NCBI RefSeq assembly: GCF_001646865.1 | Contig: NZ_LRRB01000301.1 | Coordinates: 1-57,050 of the forward strand | DNA from: Aldersonia kunmingensis | GTDB taxonomy: Bacteria; Actinomycetota; Actinomycetes; Mycobacteriales; Mycobacteriaceae | Length of the DNA stretch: 57,050 nucleotides | Direction of reading: 5' to 3' | Shown here: one piece after another, positions 24,421-33,351 of the stretch | How the letters are laid out: each line of letters starts with the position of its first letter | Numbering within the stretch: position 1 is the first letter of the stretch | Notes under the pieces: generated by a model | The model's input: only the letters and a program-made list of their open reading frames with translations | Told to the model about the DNA's origin: nothing | Database searches by the model: none | Translations under genes and position numbers: made by a program

Positions 24421-25548
24421 GTGACCAGTGTCCGATTCGGGTACATCACGCCTGTGAGCACCGGCGAGCTTCCCACCATCGGCGTCGAAGAAGAGCTGCT
24501 GCTCATAGATCCCGTGACGGGGCATCCGGTCGCTCGCAACCGAGACGTCGCGAATGCGGCCAAGGATCTCGGGCTCGAGCTGCAACTCGAGCTCACCACC
24601 TGTCAGGTGGAGACGACGACCCCGGTGGTGTCGAGCAGCGCGGAGTTGCGCCACCACCTCGTCGAGTTGCGTTCGACCGCGATACGCGCGGCGCGGTCGG
24701 TGGGGGTCGGCGTGCTGGCGACCGGTGTACCGCCCACGGTCCCCGATTCGTTTCCTGTCACCGACAGTCCTCGGTACCGGCGGATCGCAGAGCACTACGG
24801 CATGCTCGCGCACGAACAGGGCATCTCGGGATGTCATGTGCACGTTGCGGTCCCGGACCGGGAGGCCGCGGTCCAGGTGAGCAACCATCTGCGGCCCGCC
24901 CTGCCAATACTGCTTGCGCTGACCGCGAATTCGGCGATTTACCGGGACGCGGACAGCGGCTTCGCGAGCTGGCGCCGCGTGTTGTGGTCGCGTTGGCCGG
25001 CCGCCGGTCCGCCCCCATATTTCCAGTCGGCCAAGCACTACGACGAGTTGAAGGCAACGCTCATCGACAGCGGCCTGATCCTCGACGACGGCATGGTCTA
25101 TTGGGACATCCGGGCGTCGGAGAACTTCCCGACCATCGAGGTGCGTATCGCGGACGTCCCCGCGACCGTTGAGGAGACGGTGTGCTTCGCGACGATCGTG
25201 CGCGCGCTGGTACTCACCGCACTGCGCGAACTCGATGCAGGCAATATCGCGCCGGAAGTGTCCGACGGTGCGGTCCGCACTGCCCAGTGGCTGGCGTCGC
25301 GGGACGGTTTGGCGGGCAACGGGTTCGACCTTCGAACCAGCACATCGCGACCCGCGGCCACGCTGCTCGACGAGATGATCGAGCACGTCCGTCCCGCGCT
25401 CGATGACCTCGGCGAGTACGACAAGACGATCGCCGGCCTTCGGGTGCGAAACACCCAGGGCAACGGTGCAATCCGGCAGCAGCGTGCCTTCGCAGCGGGC
25501 GGCATCGATGCCGTGGTGGCCGAGGCCGCCCGCCTGACCAAGCCGTGA
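24421..25548 (+). CDS. YbdK-family carboxylate-amine ligase (GCS2)
   Basis: The 375-residue enzyme belongs to glutamate-cysteine ligase family 2. It shows TIGVEEELLLIDPVTGHPV, LELTTCQVETTTPVVSS, SGCHVHVAVPDRE, YFQSAKHYDEL and MVYWDIRASENFPTIEVRIADVP. YbdK-type proteins have weak gamma-glutamylcysteine ligase activity; since mycolate actinomycetes use mycothiol, the natural substrate is open. GTG 24421 is given; GTG 24454 (VSTGELPTIGVEEE) is an equally good start. Its stop lies inside palindromic element copy 2. Confidence 0.88.
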   Translation: MTSVRFGYITPVSTGELPTIGVEEELLLIDPVTGHPVARNRDVANAAKDLGLELQLELTTCQVETTTPVVSSSAELRHHLVELRSTAIRAARSVGVGVLATGVPPTVPDSFPVTDSPRYRRIAEHYGMLAHEQGISGCHVHVAVPDREAAVQVSNHLRPALPILLALTANSAIYRDADSGFASWRRVLWSRWPAAGPPPYFQSAKHYDELKATLIDSGLILDDGMVYWDIRASENFPTIEVRIADVPATVEETVCFATIVRALVLTALRELDAGNIAPEVSDGAVRTAQWLASRDGLAGNGFDLRTSTSRPAATLLDEMIEHVRPALDDLGEYDKTIAGLRVRNTQGNGAIRQQRAFAAGGIDAVVAEAARLTKP

Positions 25549-25598
25549 ACGGAAGATTCGTTGCGTTAGACGGAGTGAACGCTTCCGTTCACTCCGGA
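25545..25598. repeat. Palindromic interspersed element, copy 2
   Basis: This 54-bp copy of the element at 23400-23451 overlaps the last codon of the YbdK gene. It contains GTGAAC-GCTTCC-GTTCAC and GAACGGAAG with its complement CTTCCGTTC. It is also located between convergent genes (YbdK and GabD2). Confidence 0.8.
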
Positions 25599-25612
25599 AA
25601 GAGCAACTGTGA

Positions 25613-27166
25613 TCAGCGCCCCGGCAAGCGCTGCAGCGCACGGAACATCGGCACGAACGACTTCTGCCAGACGTTCTGCGACACACCCTTCGGCGGGTCG
25701 AGCGTCATCACGCGGCTCGTCGCCACGGTCTGCGACTCGCAATACTTGAGCAGACCTTCCGGACCGTGCCGGCGGCCGACACCGGAGGCCTTCATGCCGC
25801 CCATCGGGGCCGCGGTGCTGCCGAACGCAGGCGCGTAACCCTCGTCGACATTCACAGTGCCGCTCTTCAGCCGCGCCGCGATGGCCTCGCCCTCGGCTGT
25901 CGAGCCCGCCCACACGCTGGCGTTCAGGCCGTAGTCGGTGTCGTTGGCGCGCTCGATCGCTTCCTCGATGCTGTCGACCGGGTAGATCGACACCAGCGGA
26001 CCGAACGTCTCGTTGCGCGCGCACTCCATCTCTTCGGTGACGCCGGTCAGCACGGTCGGCTCGTAGAACAGCGGGCCAATGTCGGGTCGGGGGTTGCCGC
26101 CCGCAATCACCTTGGCGCCCTTCACCTTCGCGTCGTCGACATGGCTGGAGACGGTCTTGACCTGGTCCTCGGAGATAAGACTGCCCATGTCGGCGCTGAA
26201 GTCGTAGTCCGCGCCGAGCGCCATGTCGCGTACACGCGCACCGAACTTCTCGGTGAACTCGTCGAACACGGCGCGGTCGACGTAGATCCGCTCGATCGAG
26301 ATGCACAGCTGACCGGCGTTCGAGAAGCACGCGCGGGTCGCGGCGCGAGCCACGACGTCGAGGTTCGCGTTCTTGGTGACGATCATCGGGTTCTTGCCGC
26401 CGAGCTCGGCCGAGAAGCCGATCAGCCGGCGCCCGCACTGCTCGGCCAGCGTCCGGCCGGTGGCGGTGGAGCCGGTGAACATCAGGAAGTCGCAGTTCTC
26501 CACGATCGCGGTGCCCACCACCGAACCGGGACCGGGCACCACAGCGAGCACGTCGCGCGGCAGTCCCGCCTGGTACAGCAGCTCGGCGCAGGCCAGCGTG
26601 CAATACGGGGTCTGGCTGTCCGGCTTCACGACTACCGCGTTGCCGGCGATCAGCGCCGGGATCGAGTCGGAGATCGACAGCGTGATCGGGTAGTTCCACG
26701 GCGAGATCACGCCCACCACGCCCTTGGGGTGGTAGTTGACGACGGCCTTGGTAAGCGACGGCAGCAGGCCCTGCACGCGCTTCGAGGCGAGCAGCTTCGG
26801 CGCGGTCCGCGAGTAGTAGCGCGTGTTGAGCAGGACGTCGACGACCTCTTCCTGGGCCGCCGACCGCGCCTTGCCGGTCTCGGCCTGGGCGACGTTCATC
26901 AGGAACTCACGCTTGGCGACAACCAGTTCGCGGAACCGCTCGAAGACGGCGACCCGGTCTTTCACCGGCACCTTGGCCCACCGCTCTTGCGCAACGCGTG
27001 CCTTGGCGAAAGCGGCCGTCACATCCTCGGCGGTGCCGACCGGGATGGTGGCGATCTCCTTGCCGGTGAACACCTCGTCGACCGACCGGGATTGCCGGGC
27101 GTCGGGGTCCTCGATCGCGGCGAACTGCCGCATGCGTGCGAAATCGGCAGCGGACGGTGCAGGCAT
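25613..27166 (-). CDS. gabD2: Succinate-semialdehyde dehydrogenase (NADP+), GabD2-type
   Basis: The 517-residue aldehyde dehydrogenase matches the length of mycobacterial GabD2. It has GVVGVISPWNYPI, the NAD(P)-binding GNAVVVKPDSQTP and TGSTATGRTLAEQ, catalytic Glu in AELGGKNPMIV and catalytic Cys in FSNAGQLCISIER, and NETFGPLVSIYPV. It oxidises succinic semialdehyde to succinate in the alternative branch of the citric acid cycle used by many actinobacteria. A perfect 15-bp palindrome lies 21 bp upstream of its ATG. Confidence 0.9.
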   Translation of the reverse strand: MPAPSAADFARMRQFAAIEDPDARQSRSVDEVFTGKEIATIPVGTAEDVTAAFAKARVAQERWAKVPVKDRVAVFERFRELVVAKREFLMNVAQAETGKARSAAQEEVVDVLLNTRYYSRTAPKLLASKRVQGLLPSLTKAVVNYHPKGVVGVISPWNYPITLSISDSIPALIAGNAVVVKPDSQTPYCTLACAELLYQAGLPRDVLAVVPGPGSVVGTAIVENCDFLMFTGSTATGRTLAEQCGRRLIGFSAELGGKNPMIVTKNANLDVVARAATRACFSNAGQLCISIERIYVDRAVFDEFTEKFGARVRDMALGADYDFSADMGSLISEDQVKTVSSHVDDAKVKGAKVIAGGNPRPDIGPLFYEPTVLTGVTEEMECARNETFGPLVSIYPVDSIEEAIERANDTDYGLNASVWAGSTAEGEAIAARLKSGTVNVDEGYAPAFGSTAAPMGGMKASGVGRRHGPEGLLKYCESQTVATSRVMTLDPPKGVSQNVWQKSFVPMFRALQRLPGR

Positions 27167-27186
27167 CGTCGCCTCCCTACTAATCA

Positions 27187-27201
27187 GTAACTTGGAGTTA
27201 C
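27187..27201. promoter_or_regulatory. Putative TetR-type operator before gabD2
   Basis: GTAACT-TGG-AGTTAC is a perfect 6-3-6 inverted repeat 21 bp upstream of the gabD2 start. The layout resembles TetR-family operators of lipid and alkane genes in mycolate actinomycetes. The regulator is not in the adjacent DNA. Confidence 0.5.
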
Positions 27202-27366
27202 AGACAAACTACCCCGCGGCGCGTGATCCGTCACCAGGGTGGCACCCTCAGCGCGACACTCGAATCACATCACTGCAGCTCAACACCTCACCCGCGGTCG
27301 ACCGCCTGCCGCCGGCTATGGCCCGCCAATTTGCCGATTCGTCCGCTTTCCCGGCACTCTGTAGCC

Positions 27367-27744
27367 ATGTTCTCCCAGACGAAGCCCACCTGGTTCCAAC
27401 GGGTGAGGTATGTCTGCGGTGCGACGCTGCCCGACTCGATGCGCGAGTGGGTGCTCGAGGACCAAACCGGCCCCGGCGCCACGCGGCGCTACCTGCTGCG
27501 GTTCCTGCTCCCGATGATCCCGGTCCTGTCGCTATTCCTGCTGGTCCCCGGCCCGAGCTGGATGGGCCCGTCGATGATGGCCCTGCTGTTCATCCCCCTG
27601 GTGTACTTCACGATCGCGCTCACCTACGTCTACCGCCGCTCCCGCCTCGTCAAGCATGGCCTCGATCCGGAATTGGCCCGCAAGTCGGAGCAGGCACGCG
27701 AGGACGCCGTCCGTAGCGACTACGAACGGCGTCACGGGCGCTGA
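27367..27744 (+). CDS. DUF5313 family membrane protein
   Basis: A 125-residue protein from ATG 27367. It has TWFQRVRYVCGATLPDSMREWVLEDQTGPGATRRYLLRF, two spans (PMIPVLSLFLLVPGPSW and MMALLFIPLVYFTIALTYVY), and a charged tail (HGLDPELARKSEQAREDAVRSDYERRHGR). This matches the small actinobacterial DUF5313 family of unknown role. The upstream frame to 27223 has no family support. It ends 1 bp before the convergent SRPBCC stop. Confidence 0.8.
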   Translation: MFSQTKPTWFQRVRYVCGATLPDSMREWVLEDQTGPGATRRYLLRFLLPMIPVLSLFLLVPGPSWMGPSMMALLFIPLVYFTIALTYVYRRSRLVKHGLDPELARKSEQAREDAVRSDYERRHGR

Positions 27745-27745
27745 G

Positions 27746-28189
27746 TTACCGCCAGTTCCCGAGCACCAAGTCATTCGGATCAGGCGCGCCCTGACCTGAT
27801 TCGAGCAGCGATTTCAGGCTCAGCAGGAACGCCGCCCACTTGGTGCTGCAGTGGTACATGAACTCCACCGGCTGCTCCCACCCCTGATGCTGGAAGAGCA
27901 CGACGGTGAAATCGTCGGCTCGCGTGAGCTTCCAGTCGATCCGGGTGCCGATCCACTCCTCGGGCCCGTCGATGACTTCCCACAGCACGTGTTCGTTCGG
28001 CGCAAGCTCGAGCACTTTCATGTCGAATCCGCCTTCCATGAAGCGGAATTGGAGCTCGCCACCGAGGCTGTCACCGGAGCCGGTGGTGTTGCTCGCCCAC
28101 CAGCGGGATAGTCCGTCGGCCGTGGTGAGCGCCGAATAGACTTCGGCCAAGGGAGCTTTGACGCCGATCCTGTGCAGAATGTCCACCAT
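27746..28189 (-). CDS. SRPBCC (AHSA1-like) domain protein
   Basis: A 147-residue START/Bet v1-like single domain: VKAPLAEVYSALTTADGLSRWWASNTTG, FDMKVLELAPNEHVLWEVIDGPEEW, and WEQPVEFMYHCSTKWAAFLLSLKSLLESG. These proteins bind hydrophobic ligands or act in stress; exact role unknown. It is the last gene of the SRPBCC-ArsR-SRPBCC operon, 21 bp after the ArsR stop. Confidence 0.88.
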   Translation of the reverse strand: MVDILHRIGVKAPLAEVYSALTTADGLSRWWASNTTGSGDSLGGELQFRFMEGGFDMKVLELAPNEHVLWEVIDGPEEWIGTRIDWKLTRADDFTVVLFQHQGWEQPVEFMYHCSTKWAAFLLSLKSLLESGQGAPDPNDLVLGNWR

Positions 28190-28210
28190 TTCGAATCTTC
28201 CTTCCCATGC

Positions 28211-28573
28211 CTACTTCTCTTGTTCGGTTTCTTCTTGTTGTTCCGTCGCGCGCGCGATGGTCTCCGCGATGCGCCTGATCCGGCGGAGCCGGGTATCCCA
28301 GGCAGTGCCGACCGAATTCAGTTGCGCGACAGCGCGTGCGAGCTGTTCGTCGTCCACGCGATACCTCCGCTCCCGGCCGACCGGCACGACGTGCACCAGT
28401 CCGACTCGGTCGAGGACTCCGAGATGCTTCGCAATCGCTTGCCGGGTCACCGGCAACTGCTCGCTCAGGCTCGTGGCAGTCCCACCGTCCGATGCGAGGA
28501 GCAGATCGAGCATCCGACGGCGGGTGGGATCGCCCACCGCGGACCAGAGATCGTCATCGACTTTCGTACTCAC
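28211..28573 (-). CDS. ArsR family HTH regulator
   Basis: The 120-residue regulator starts at GTG 28573 (VSTKVDDDLWSAVGDPTRRRMLDLLL), overlapping the preceding gene by 4 bp. The winged helix is SLSEQLPVTRQAIAKHLGVLDRVGLVHVVPVGRERRYRVD. No metal-binding cysteine motif is present, so it is probably not an arsenic sensor but an SRPBCC-partner type. The C-terminal tail is Glu/Gln-rich. Two GCAAC-N5-GTTGC palindromes upstream of the operon are its likely sites. Confidence 0.9.
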   Translation of the reverse strand: MSTKVDDDLWSAVGDPTRRRMLDLLLASDGGTATSLSEQLPVTRQAIAKHLGVLDRVGLVHVVPVGRERRYRVDDEQLARAVAQLNSVGTAWDTRLRRIRRIAETIARATEQQEETEQEK

Positions 28574-29019
28574 AGACTGCGCACCAGACCCGCCGCATAT
28601 TCGCCGAGCTGCGGCACGTAGGTGTCCCAGCCAGAGATGTGGTCCTTGTAGTGGTGCGCCAATGTCGCCTCCTCCCAACCCATCTCCCGGAACCCCGACT
28701 CGGTGAGGCGAAGTTGGGTGCCCGTGCCGGACGGGCTGAGTTCGAAAGTGACCAGCAGCGAACGCTCGTCGTCGAGGTTCCCGTCGGGATGGCACCAGCG
28801 GAACGAGAACAGTCGGGGCGGGTCGGAATCCACCACCACCATCGGGACGACATCCACTCGCTCGCCCCACACCAGTTCACCGGTCCCGCCGGGTGTCGAC
28901 TCGAATTCGGCCTCGTCAGCCCACCACTGCGAGACGTGCTCGGGCTTGCTGACCACCTCGAAGACAATTTCGGGGGGCGCCTCAACGTAAATCTCGCGCA
29001 CGATGTTGCCGTATTCCAT
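28570..29019 (-). CDS. SRPBCC (AHSA1-like) domain protein
   Basis: The 149-residue protein is a START-like domain: REIYVEAPPEIVFEVVSKPEHVSQWWADEAEFE, DDERSLLVTFELSPSGTGTQLRLTESGFREMG, ending HHYKDHISGWDTYVPQLGEYAAGLVRSL. I chose ATG 29019 because a GGAAGG site lies 8 bp upstream, while the frame start GTG 29028 is too close to it. It is the first gene of the operon with the ArsR regulator and a second SRPBCC. Confidence 0.88.
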   Translation of the reverse strand: MEYGNIVREIYVEAPPEIVFEVVSKPEHVSQWWADEAEFESTPGGTGELVWGERVDVVPMVVVDSDPPRLFSFRWCHPDGNLDDERSLLVTFELSPSGTGTQLRLTESGFREMGWEEATLAHHYKDHISGWDTYVPQLGEYAAGLVRSL

Positions 29020-29040
29020 CCGGTTCACCTTCCGCTATAT

Positions 29041-29055
29041 GCAACCTTTTGTTGC
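29041..29055. promoter_or_regulatory. Operator site 1 for the ArsR operon
   Basis: GCAAC-CTTTT-GTTGC, a 5-5-5 inverted repeat, 21 bp upstream of the first SRPBCC start. It shares both half-sites with 29096-29110. Confidence 0.6.
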
Positions 29056-29095
29056 ACTTCACGGTAGACCCATCAGCTGGTTCGCGCAACCATTG

Positions 29096-29110
29096 GTTGC
29101 ATATTGCCGA
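29096..29110. promoter_or_regulatory. Operator site 2 for the ArsR operon
   Basis: GCAACCATTGGTTGC is a fully symmetric 15-bp palindrome of the same type, 40 bp from site 1 and 59 bp before the divergent methyltransferase start. One site may also control that gene. Confidence 0.65.
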
Positions 29111-29169
29111 CCCGCTGCGCAGTGCGTCGGATCGCGCGCGTCCGGCAATCAACGACGATCATTGGCCGC

Positions 29170-29787
29170 ATGGAAAGTGCGAGCGTCCAAAGCGTCGACA
29201 CAGTCCGAGCGGCCTACTCGGCCAGGGCGCAGGAGTACATCGATCTCTTCGGCTCGATGACGTCGGTACATCCATCGGACCAGGCTTTGGTGAGCGCTTG
29301 GGCCGGTACGCTCACCGGACCAGTGCTCGACGCCGGGTGTGGTCCGGGACAGTGGTCGGGATTTCTGGCCGAACGTGGACTGGCAGTGCGCGGGATCGAC
29401 AAGGTTCCCGACTTCATCGAGCGGGCGCGTGGAGAGCTTCCGGACATCGCCTTCGAACTCGGTGGCTTCGAGAAATTGGGCGTCGCGACGGGATCACTGG
29501 GTGGTGTGCTCGCCTGGTACTCGCTCATTCACTACAGCCCGCAGGAGATACGGGTCCCGCTCGCGGAGTTCGCGCGTGTGATCGGGTCGGGCGGAGGATT
29601 GTTGGTGGGCTTCTTCGATGGAGAGTCGATCGAGAGTTTCGATCATGCCGTCACCACTGCCTATCGATGGCCGGTGGCTGACCTCGACCAGGAGCTGGTC
29701 ACGGCCGGCTTCGAGGTGGCCGAGACCCACAGGCGGACGGGGAGCGGCTACCGGCCACACGGCGCGATCATCGCGCGCAGGCTCTGA
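29170..29787 (+). CDS. Class I SAM-dependent methyltransferase
   Basis: The 205-residue enzyme starts at ATG 29170 (MESASVQSVDTVRAAYSARAQEYIDLFG). It has motif I VLDAGCGPGQWSGFLAERG, then GIDKVPDFIERARGEL and WYSLIHYSPQEIRVPLAEFARVIGSGGGLLVGF. The AAYSARAQEY start is typical of small-molecule methyltransferases in actinomycetes. Substrate unknown. It is divergent from the SRPBCC-ArsR operon and may share its operators. Confidence 0.85.
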   Translation: MESASVQSVDTVRAAYSARAQEYIDLFGSMTSVHPSDQALVSAWAGTLTGPVLDAGCGPGQWSGFLAERGLAVRGIDKVPDFIERARGELPDIAFELGGFEKLGVATGSLGGVLAWYSLIHYSPQEIRVPLAEFARVIGSGGGLLVGFFDGESIESFDHAVTTAYRWPVADLDQELVTAGFEVAETHRRTGSGYRPHGAIIARRL

Positions 29788-29811
29788 GCCCGCTAGGGCC
29801 GAAAGACATAT

Positions 29812-29879
29812 CGCCGCGCACTCTTTCGAGTACCCGCGCATGCCCGGGCGTGCGCGGTCGCGGCGAAAGGTGCGCGGCG
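29812..29879. terminator. Long palindromic element between convergent genes (element B)
   Basis: The outer arms pair (CGCCGCGCAC with GTGCGCGGCG, and CTTTCG with CGAAAG, one unpaired T). The inside holds a second hairpin (CCGCGCA...TGCGCGG around GCCCGGGC). It lies between the methyltransferase and the P-type ATPase stop and resembles element A at 2974-3035. Confidence 0.55.
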
Positions 29880-29887
29880 GGAGAGGT

Positions 29888-32596
29888 TTACGCGATCCGG
29901 TTGCGCACCAACTTACCCAGCTCGACCAGGAAGAACACGCCGATGGCGAGCACGATGGTGAAACCCCAGTCCGCTGCCGGCAGGGCTGCCGAGCCGAACC
30001 AGGTGTGCATGAACGGTGCGTAGACGAAGATCAGCTGCAGCACGATCATGGCGAGGCAGGTCCAGCCGACCATCGAATTTCCGCGGAAGACCTCCATCCG
30101 AACGCTCGACGAGTTCAGGAAGCGGCAGTTGAACAGGTAGGCCACCTGACCGAGCACCAGCATCGTCACCGCGGCGGTCTGCGCCTCCTCTATCGAGTGG
30201 TCACCGGAATCGGCGATGAAGTACACCGCGATCGTTGCGCCCGCGACCACGATCGAGACGTAGGCGATCATGGCCAGTTCGCCGGCACCCACCAGTGACG
30301 CCTTGCCCACGCGTGGCGGTCTCGTCATGATCCCCGGTTCGGCAGGCTCGAAGACAAGTGCGAGCGAAAGTGTCACTGCCGTAACCATATTCACCCACAG
30401 GATCTGCGTGGGCTCGAGCGGCAAGGTGAAGCCGAACAGCACCGCAAGCAGGATCACGAGCGACTGCGCGCCGTTGGTCGGCAGAAGGAACAACACCGAC
30501 TTGCGGATGTTGTCGTAGATCCGGCGGCCCTCTTCCACCGCCCGTTCGATGGTGGCGAAATTGTCGTCGGCAAGAACGATTCCCGCGGCCTCCTTGGTGG
30601 CCTCGGTGCCCTTGATTCCCATTGCCACACCGATATCTGCACGCGTAAGCGCAGGAGCATCGTTCACGCCGTCGCCGGTCATCGCGACGACTTTGCCGTG
30701 CGCCTGGAGCGCGCTGACGATCCGGATCTTGTGCTCGGGACTCGTCCGGGCGTAGACATCGACGTCGTTGACTACTTCGCGCAGGCGGGTCTGACTCATT
30801 GCCTCGAGTTCGGCGCCGGTGAGGACCTCCGCACTGGCATCGGTGACGATGCCCATTTCCTTCGCGATGGCCCGTGCGGTGCCGGCGTGGTCACCGGTGA
30901 TCATCTTGACCCGGATCCCCGCGCGGTGGCATTCCGCGATCGCGTCGACGGCCTCGGGCCGAGGCGGGTCCACAATGCCGACGATGCCGAGAAACGTGAT
31001 CCCCTCCGCCACATCGTCGATATCGACCGTTTCCTTGCCGGGGTCCGCGGATTTGCACGCTGCAGCAAGTACACGCAGGCCCTGGGCGCTGAGCCGGTCC
31101 ACCTGGTCCTCCCACCAGAGCCTGTCGCACTGCTCGATCGCACCGTTCGGGCCAAGCTGGGTGAAGCTTCGCTCCAGCAGTCGGTCCGGCGCACCCTTGA
31201 GCAGCAACACGCGCCGACCGTCCGGGGTGTCATTGAGGGTGACCATGAACTTGTTCACCGATTCGAACGGCACCACGGCGATCCGCTCGTAGGGGACATC
31301 ATCGAGACCGGCCTTCATTCCCAGCACTCGCAAGGCGCCCTCGGTGGGTTCACCGACGAGCCGCCAGTCGTCGTCCTTGTGCATCAGCCGGGCGTCATTG
31401 CAGATCGCGAAGGCCTCGACCAGCGCTGCGAGTTCGGCATGCCCGTCGAGAGTGGCCGCGGCCCCCGCGAACTCGATCGAGCCGTCGGGTTGATAGCCGG
31501 TTCCGGTGATTTCGTAGTCCCCGGCCCTCGTGACAATGGTGCGGGCGGTCATTTCGTTCTGAGTCAACGTGCCGGTCTTATCGGAGCAAATCACGTTGAC
31601 CGCGCCAAGTGCCTCTACCGCAGGCAACTTGCGAGTGATCGCGCGGCGCTTGGCCATCTGCTGGACGCCGAGCGCAAGCGTGATCGTCACGACGGCCGGT
31701 AGTCCCTCGGGGATCGCGGCGACTGCGAATCCGATTGCCGCCGAGATCAAATCGTCGACGGCGAAATCGTGGATCACCTTGCCGATCACGAGCATGACCG
31801 CCGCCATGCCCAGGATCAGCAGGGACAACTGCGTCCCGAACCGGTCCAGCTTGCGAGTCAGCGGGGTATCGAGTGATTCGACCTGCTCGATGAGCGTTTG
31901 GATACGGCCGAGTTCGGTGTGTTTGCCGGTGGCGGTGACGACGCCGATCCCAGTTCCGGTGGTGACGATCGTGCCGGAGTAAACCATCGAATGGCGGTCG
32001 CCGAGTCCGGCATCGGACTCGACGTGTGCGGTGTCCTTGTTGGTAGGCACCGACTCGCCGGTCAGTGCGGATTCCTCCACCTGGAGGTTGATCGCCTCGA
32101 GCAACCGCATGTCGGCTGGAATGCGGTCCCCTGAGCCGATGCGGACGATATCGCCCGGCACCAGCGTCTCCGCGTCGACAGAGATCCACTCGCCGTCCCG
32201 TCGCGCCTGAGCAGACAGCGACAGCATGTTGCGGATTCCGGCGAGCGCCTGCTCGGCCTTGCCCTCCTGGATATAGCCAACGATGGCGTTCACCAGCGCG
32301 ACAGCGATGATCACCCAGAAATCGATCCAGTCTCCGAGGATCGCCTTCAGCACGCCCGCGCCGATCAGGATGTAGATCAAGATGTTGTCGAACTGGACGA
32401 GGAAGCGCCGCCAAGCCGGCTTCTTTTCGGGTTCGGCGAGCTTGTTGGGCCCGTGCTCGGCGAGCCGCGCCGTGGCATCGCCCGAGTTCAGCCCCTCTTT
32501 CGAGGTGGCCAGGGCGGCGAGTACCTCGACCCTGCTCCGCGCGTGCGCGGACCCTCCACTGTCGACTCGATCGGCTTCGATTCGAACTTCGGACAT
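29888..32596 (-). CDS. P-type ATPase, calcium/cation type (CtpF/PacL-like)
   Basis: The 902-residue pump has the full P2A layout: N-terminal cation-ATPase domain, TGES actuator loop ([13 protein letters not shown]), phosphorylation motif [18 protein letters not shown] nucleotide site, [16 protein letters not shown] and [27 protein letters not shown] lies in the fourth span ([12 protein letters not shown]), with NGAQSLVI and [21 protein letters not shown] in the C-terminal membrane region; these support Ca2+ or similar divalent export. The closest type in M. tuberculosis is CtpF. No metal-binding N-terminal domain. Divergent from rraA. Confidence 0.9.
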   Translation of the reverse strand: MSEVRIEADRVDSGGSAHARSRVEVLAALATSKEGLNSGDATARLAEHGPNKLAEPEKKPAWRRFLVQFDNILIYILIGAGVLKAILGDWIDFWVIIAVALVNAIVGYIQEGKAEQALAGIRNMLSLSAQARRDGEWISVDAETLVPGDIVRIGSGDRIPADMRLLEAINLQVEESALTGESVPTNKDTAHVESDAGLGDRHSMVYSGTIVTTGTGIGVVTATGKHTELGRIQTLIEQVESLDTPLTRKLDRFGTQLSLLILGMAAVMLVIGKVIHDFAVDDLISAAIGFAVAAIPEGLPAVVTITLALGVQQMAKRRAITRKLPAVEALGAVNVICSDKTGTLTQNEMTARTIVTRAGDYEITGTGYQPDGSIEFAGAAATLDGHAELAALVEAFAICNDARLMHKDDDWRLVGEPTEGALRVLGMKAGLDDVPYERIAVVPFESVNKFMVTLNDTPDGRRVLLLKGAPDRLLERSFTQLGPNGAIEQCDRLWWEDQVDRLSAQGLRVLAAACKSADPGKETVDIDDVAEGITFLGIVGIVDPPRPEAVDAIAECHRAGIRVKMITGDHAGTARAIAKEMGIVTDASAEVLTGAELEAMSQTRLREVVNDVDVYARTSPEHKIRIVSALQAHGKVVAMTGDGVNDAPALTRADIGVAMGIKGTEATKEAAGIVLADDNFATIERAVEEGRRIYDNIRKSVLFLLPTNGAQSLVILLAVLFGFTLPLEPTQILWVNMVTAVTLSLALVFEPAEPGIMTRPPRVGKASLVGAGELAMIAYVSIVVAGATIAVYFIADSGDHSIEEAQTAAVTMLVLGQVAYLFNCRFLNSSSVRMEVFRGNSMVGWTCLAMIVLQLIFVYAPFMHTWFGSAALPAADWGFTIVLAIGVFFLVELGKLVRNRIA

Positions 32597-32729
32597 CCGC
32601 GCTCCCCTTCAGCTGACGTACCTGCCATGCGATGGATCGCTCTGCTTCCGATGCTTCCACGGGCGGCGGCCGCTTGCTCGGTGTTGACGTGCGCCCGATC
32701 ACGCCGGGGCGGAAGCTACCGTTGAGTAC

Positions 32730-33224
32730 GTGACTGACTCCGCGACGCCCACCGAGCCCATCGCCACCGCCGACCTCGCCGACGAGATCGGCCCGGACAT
32801 CCGCAGCTGCGATACCCAGTTCCGTCAGTTCGGCGGGCGCGAGGCCTTCTCCGGCCGCGTCACCACCATCCGCTGCTTCCAGGACAACCTGCTGGTCAAG
32901 CAGACGCTCAGCGAGCCGGGCAACGGCGGCGTGCTGGTCGTGGACGGCGGCGCGAGCGTGCACACCGCGCTGGTCGGCGACATTATCGCGGGCCGCGGCG
33001 TCGACAACGGCTGGTCCGGCGTGATCGTGAACGGCGCGGTGCGGGACTCCGCGATCCTGCGCACGCTCGACATCGGCATCAAGGCGCTCGGTACCAACCC
33101 GCGCAAGAGCACCCAGACCGGGTCAGGTGAGAAGAACGTGCCGGTCGAGATCGGCGGCGTCACCTTCGTTCCCGGCGAGATGGCCTACAGCGACGCCGAC
33201 GGCGTCGTGGCCCGTGCCGAGTAG
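32730..33224 (+). CDS. rraA: RraA-like protein (ribonuclease activity regulator / HMG aldolase fold)
   Basis: The 164-residue protein starts at GTG 32730. It has [10 protein letters not shown], the substrate-binding loop [38 protein letters not shown] and the acidic metal site near VRDS. In E. coli RraA inhibits RNase E; in other bacteria close relatives are 4-hydroxy-4-methyl-2-oxoglutarate aldolases. Both are possible here. It is divergent from the P-type ATPase and followed by a hairpin. Confidence 0.88.
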   Translation: MTDSATPTEPIATADLADEIGPDIRSCDTQFRQFGGREAFSGRVTTIRCFQDNLLVKQTLSEPGNGGVLVVDGGASVHTALVGDIIAGRGVDNGWSGVIVNGAVRDSAILRTLDIGIKALGTNPRKSTQTGSGEKNVPVEIGGVTFVPGEMAYSDADGVVARAE

Positions 33225-33303
33225 TTCTCGACCGGAATTCGCGTAGTCGAGTACTCGCGAACCGGACACCGCTCGTCCGCACTCTGGACCCCGACAGTTT
33301 CCA

Positions 33304-33332
33304 CGGTCGGCCGGCAGCCCGTCGGCCGACCG
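33304..33332 (+). terminator. Hairpin after rraA / in the protease leader
   Basis: CGGTCGGCC at 33304-33312 pairs perfectly with GGCCGACCG at 33324-33332 (11-nt loop), 80 bp after the rraA stop and 20 bp before the protease start. It may terminate rraA or structure the protease leader. Confidence 0.5.
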
Positions 33333-33351
33333 AAACGTAAAGGGGTCCATC

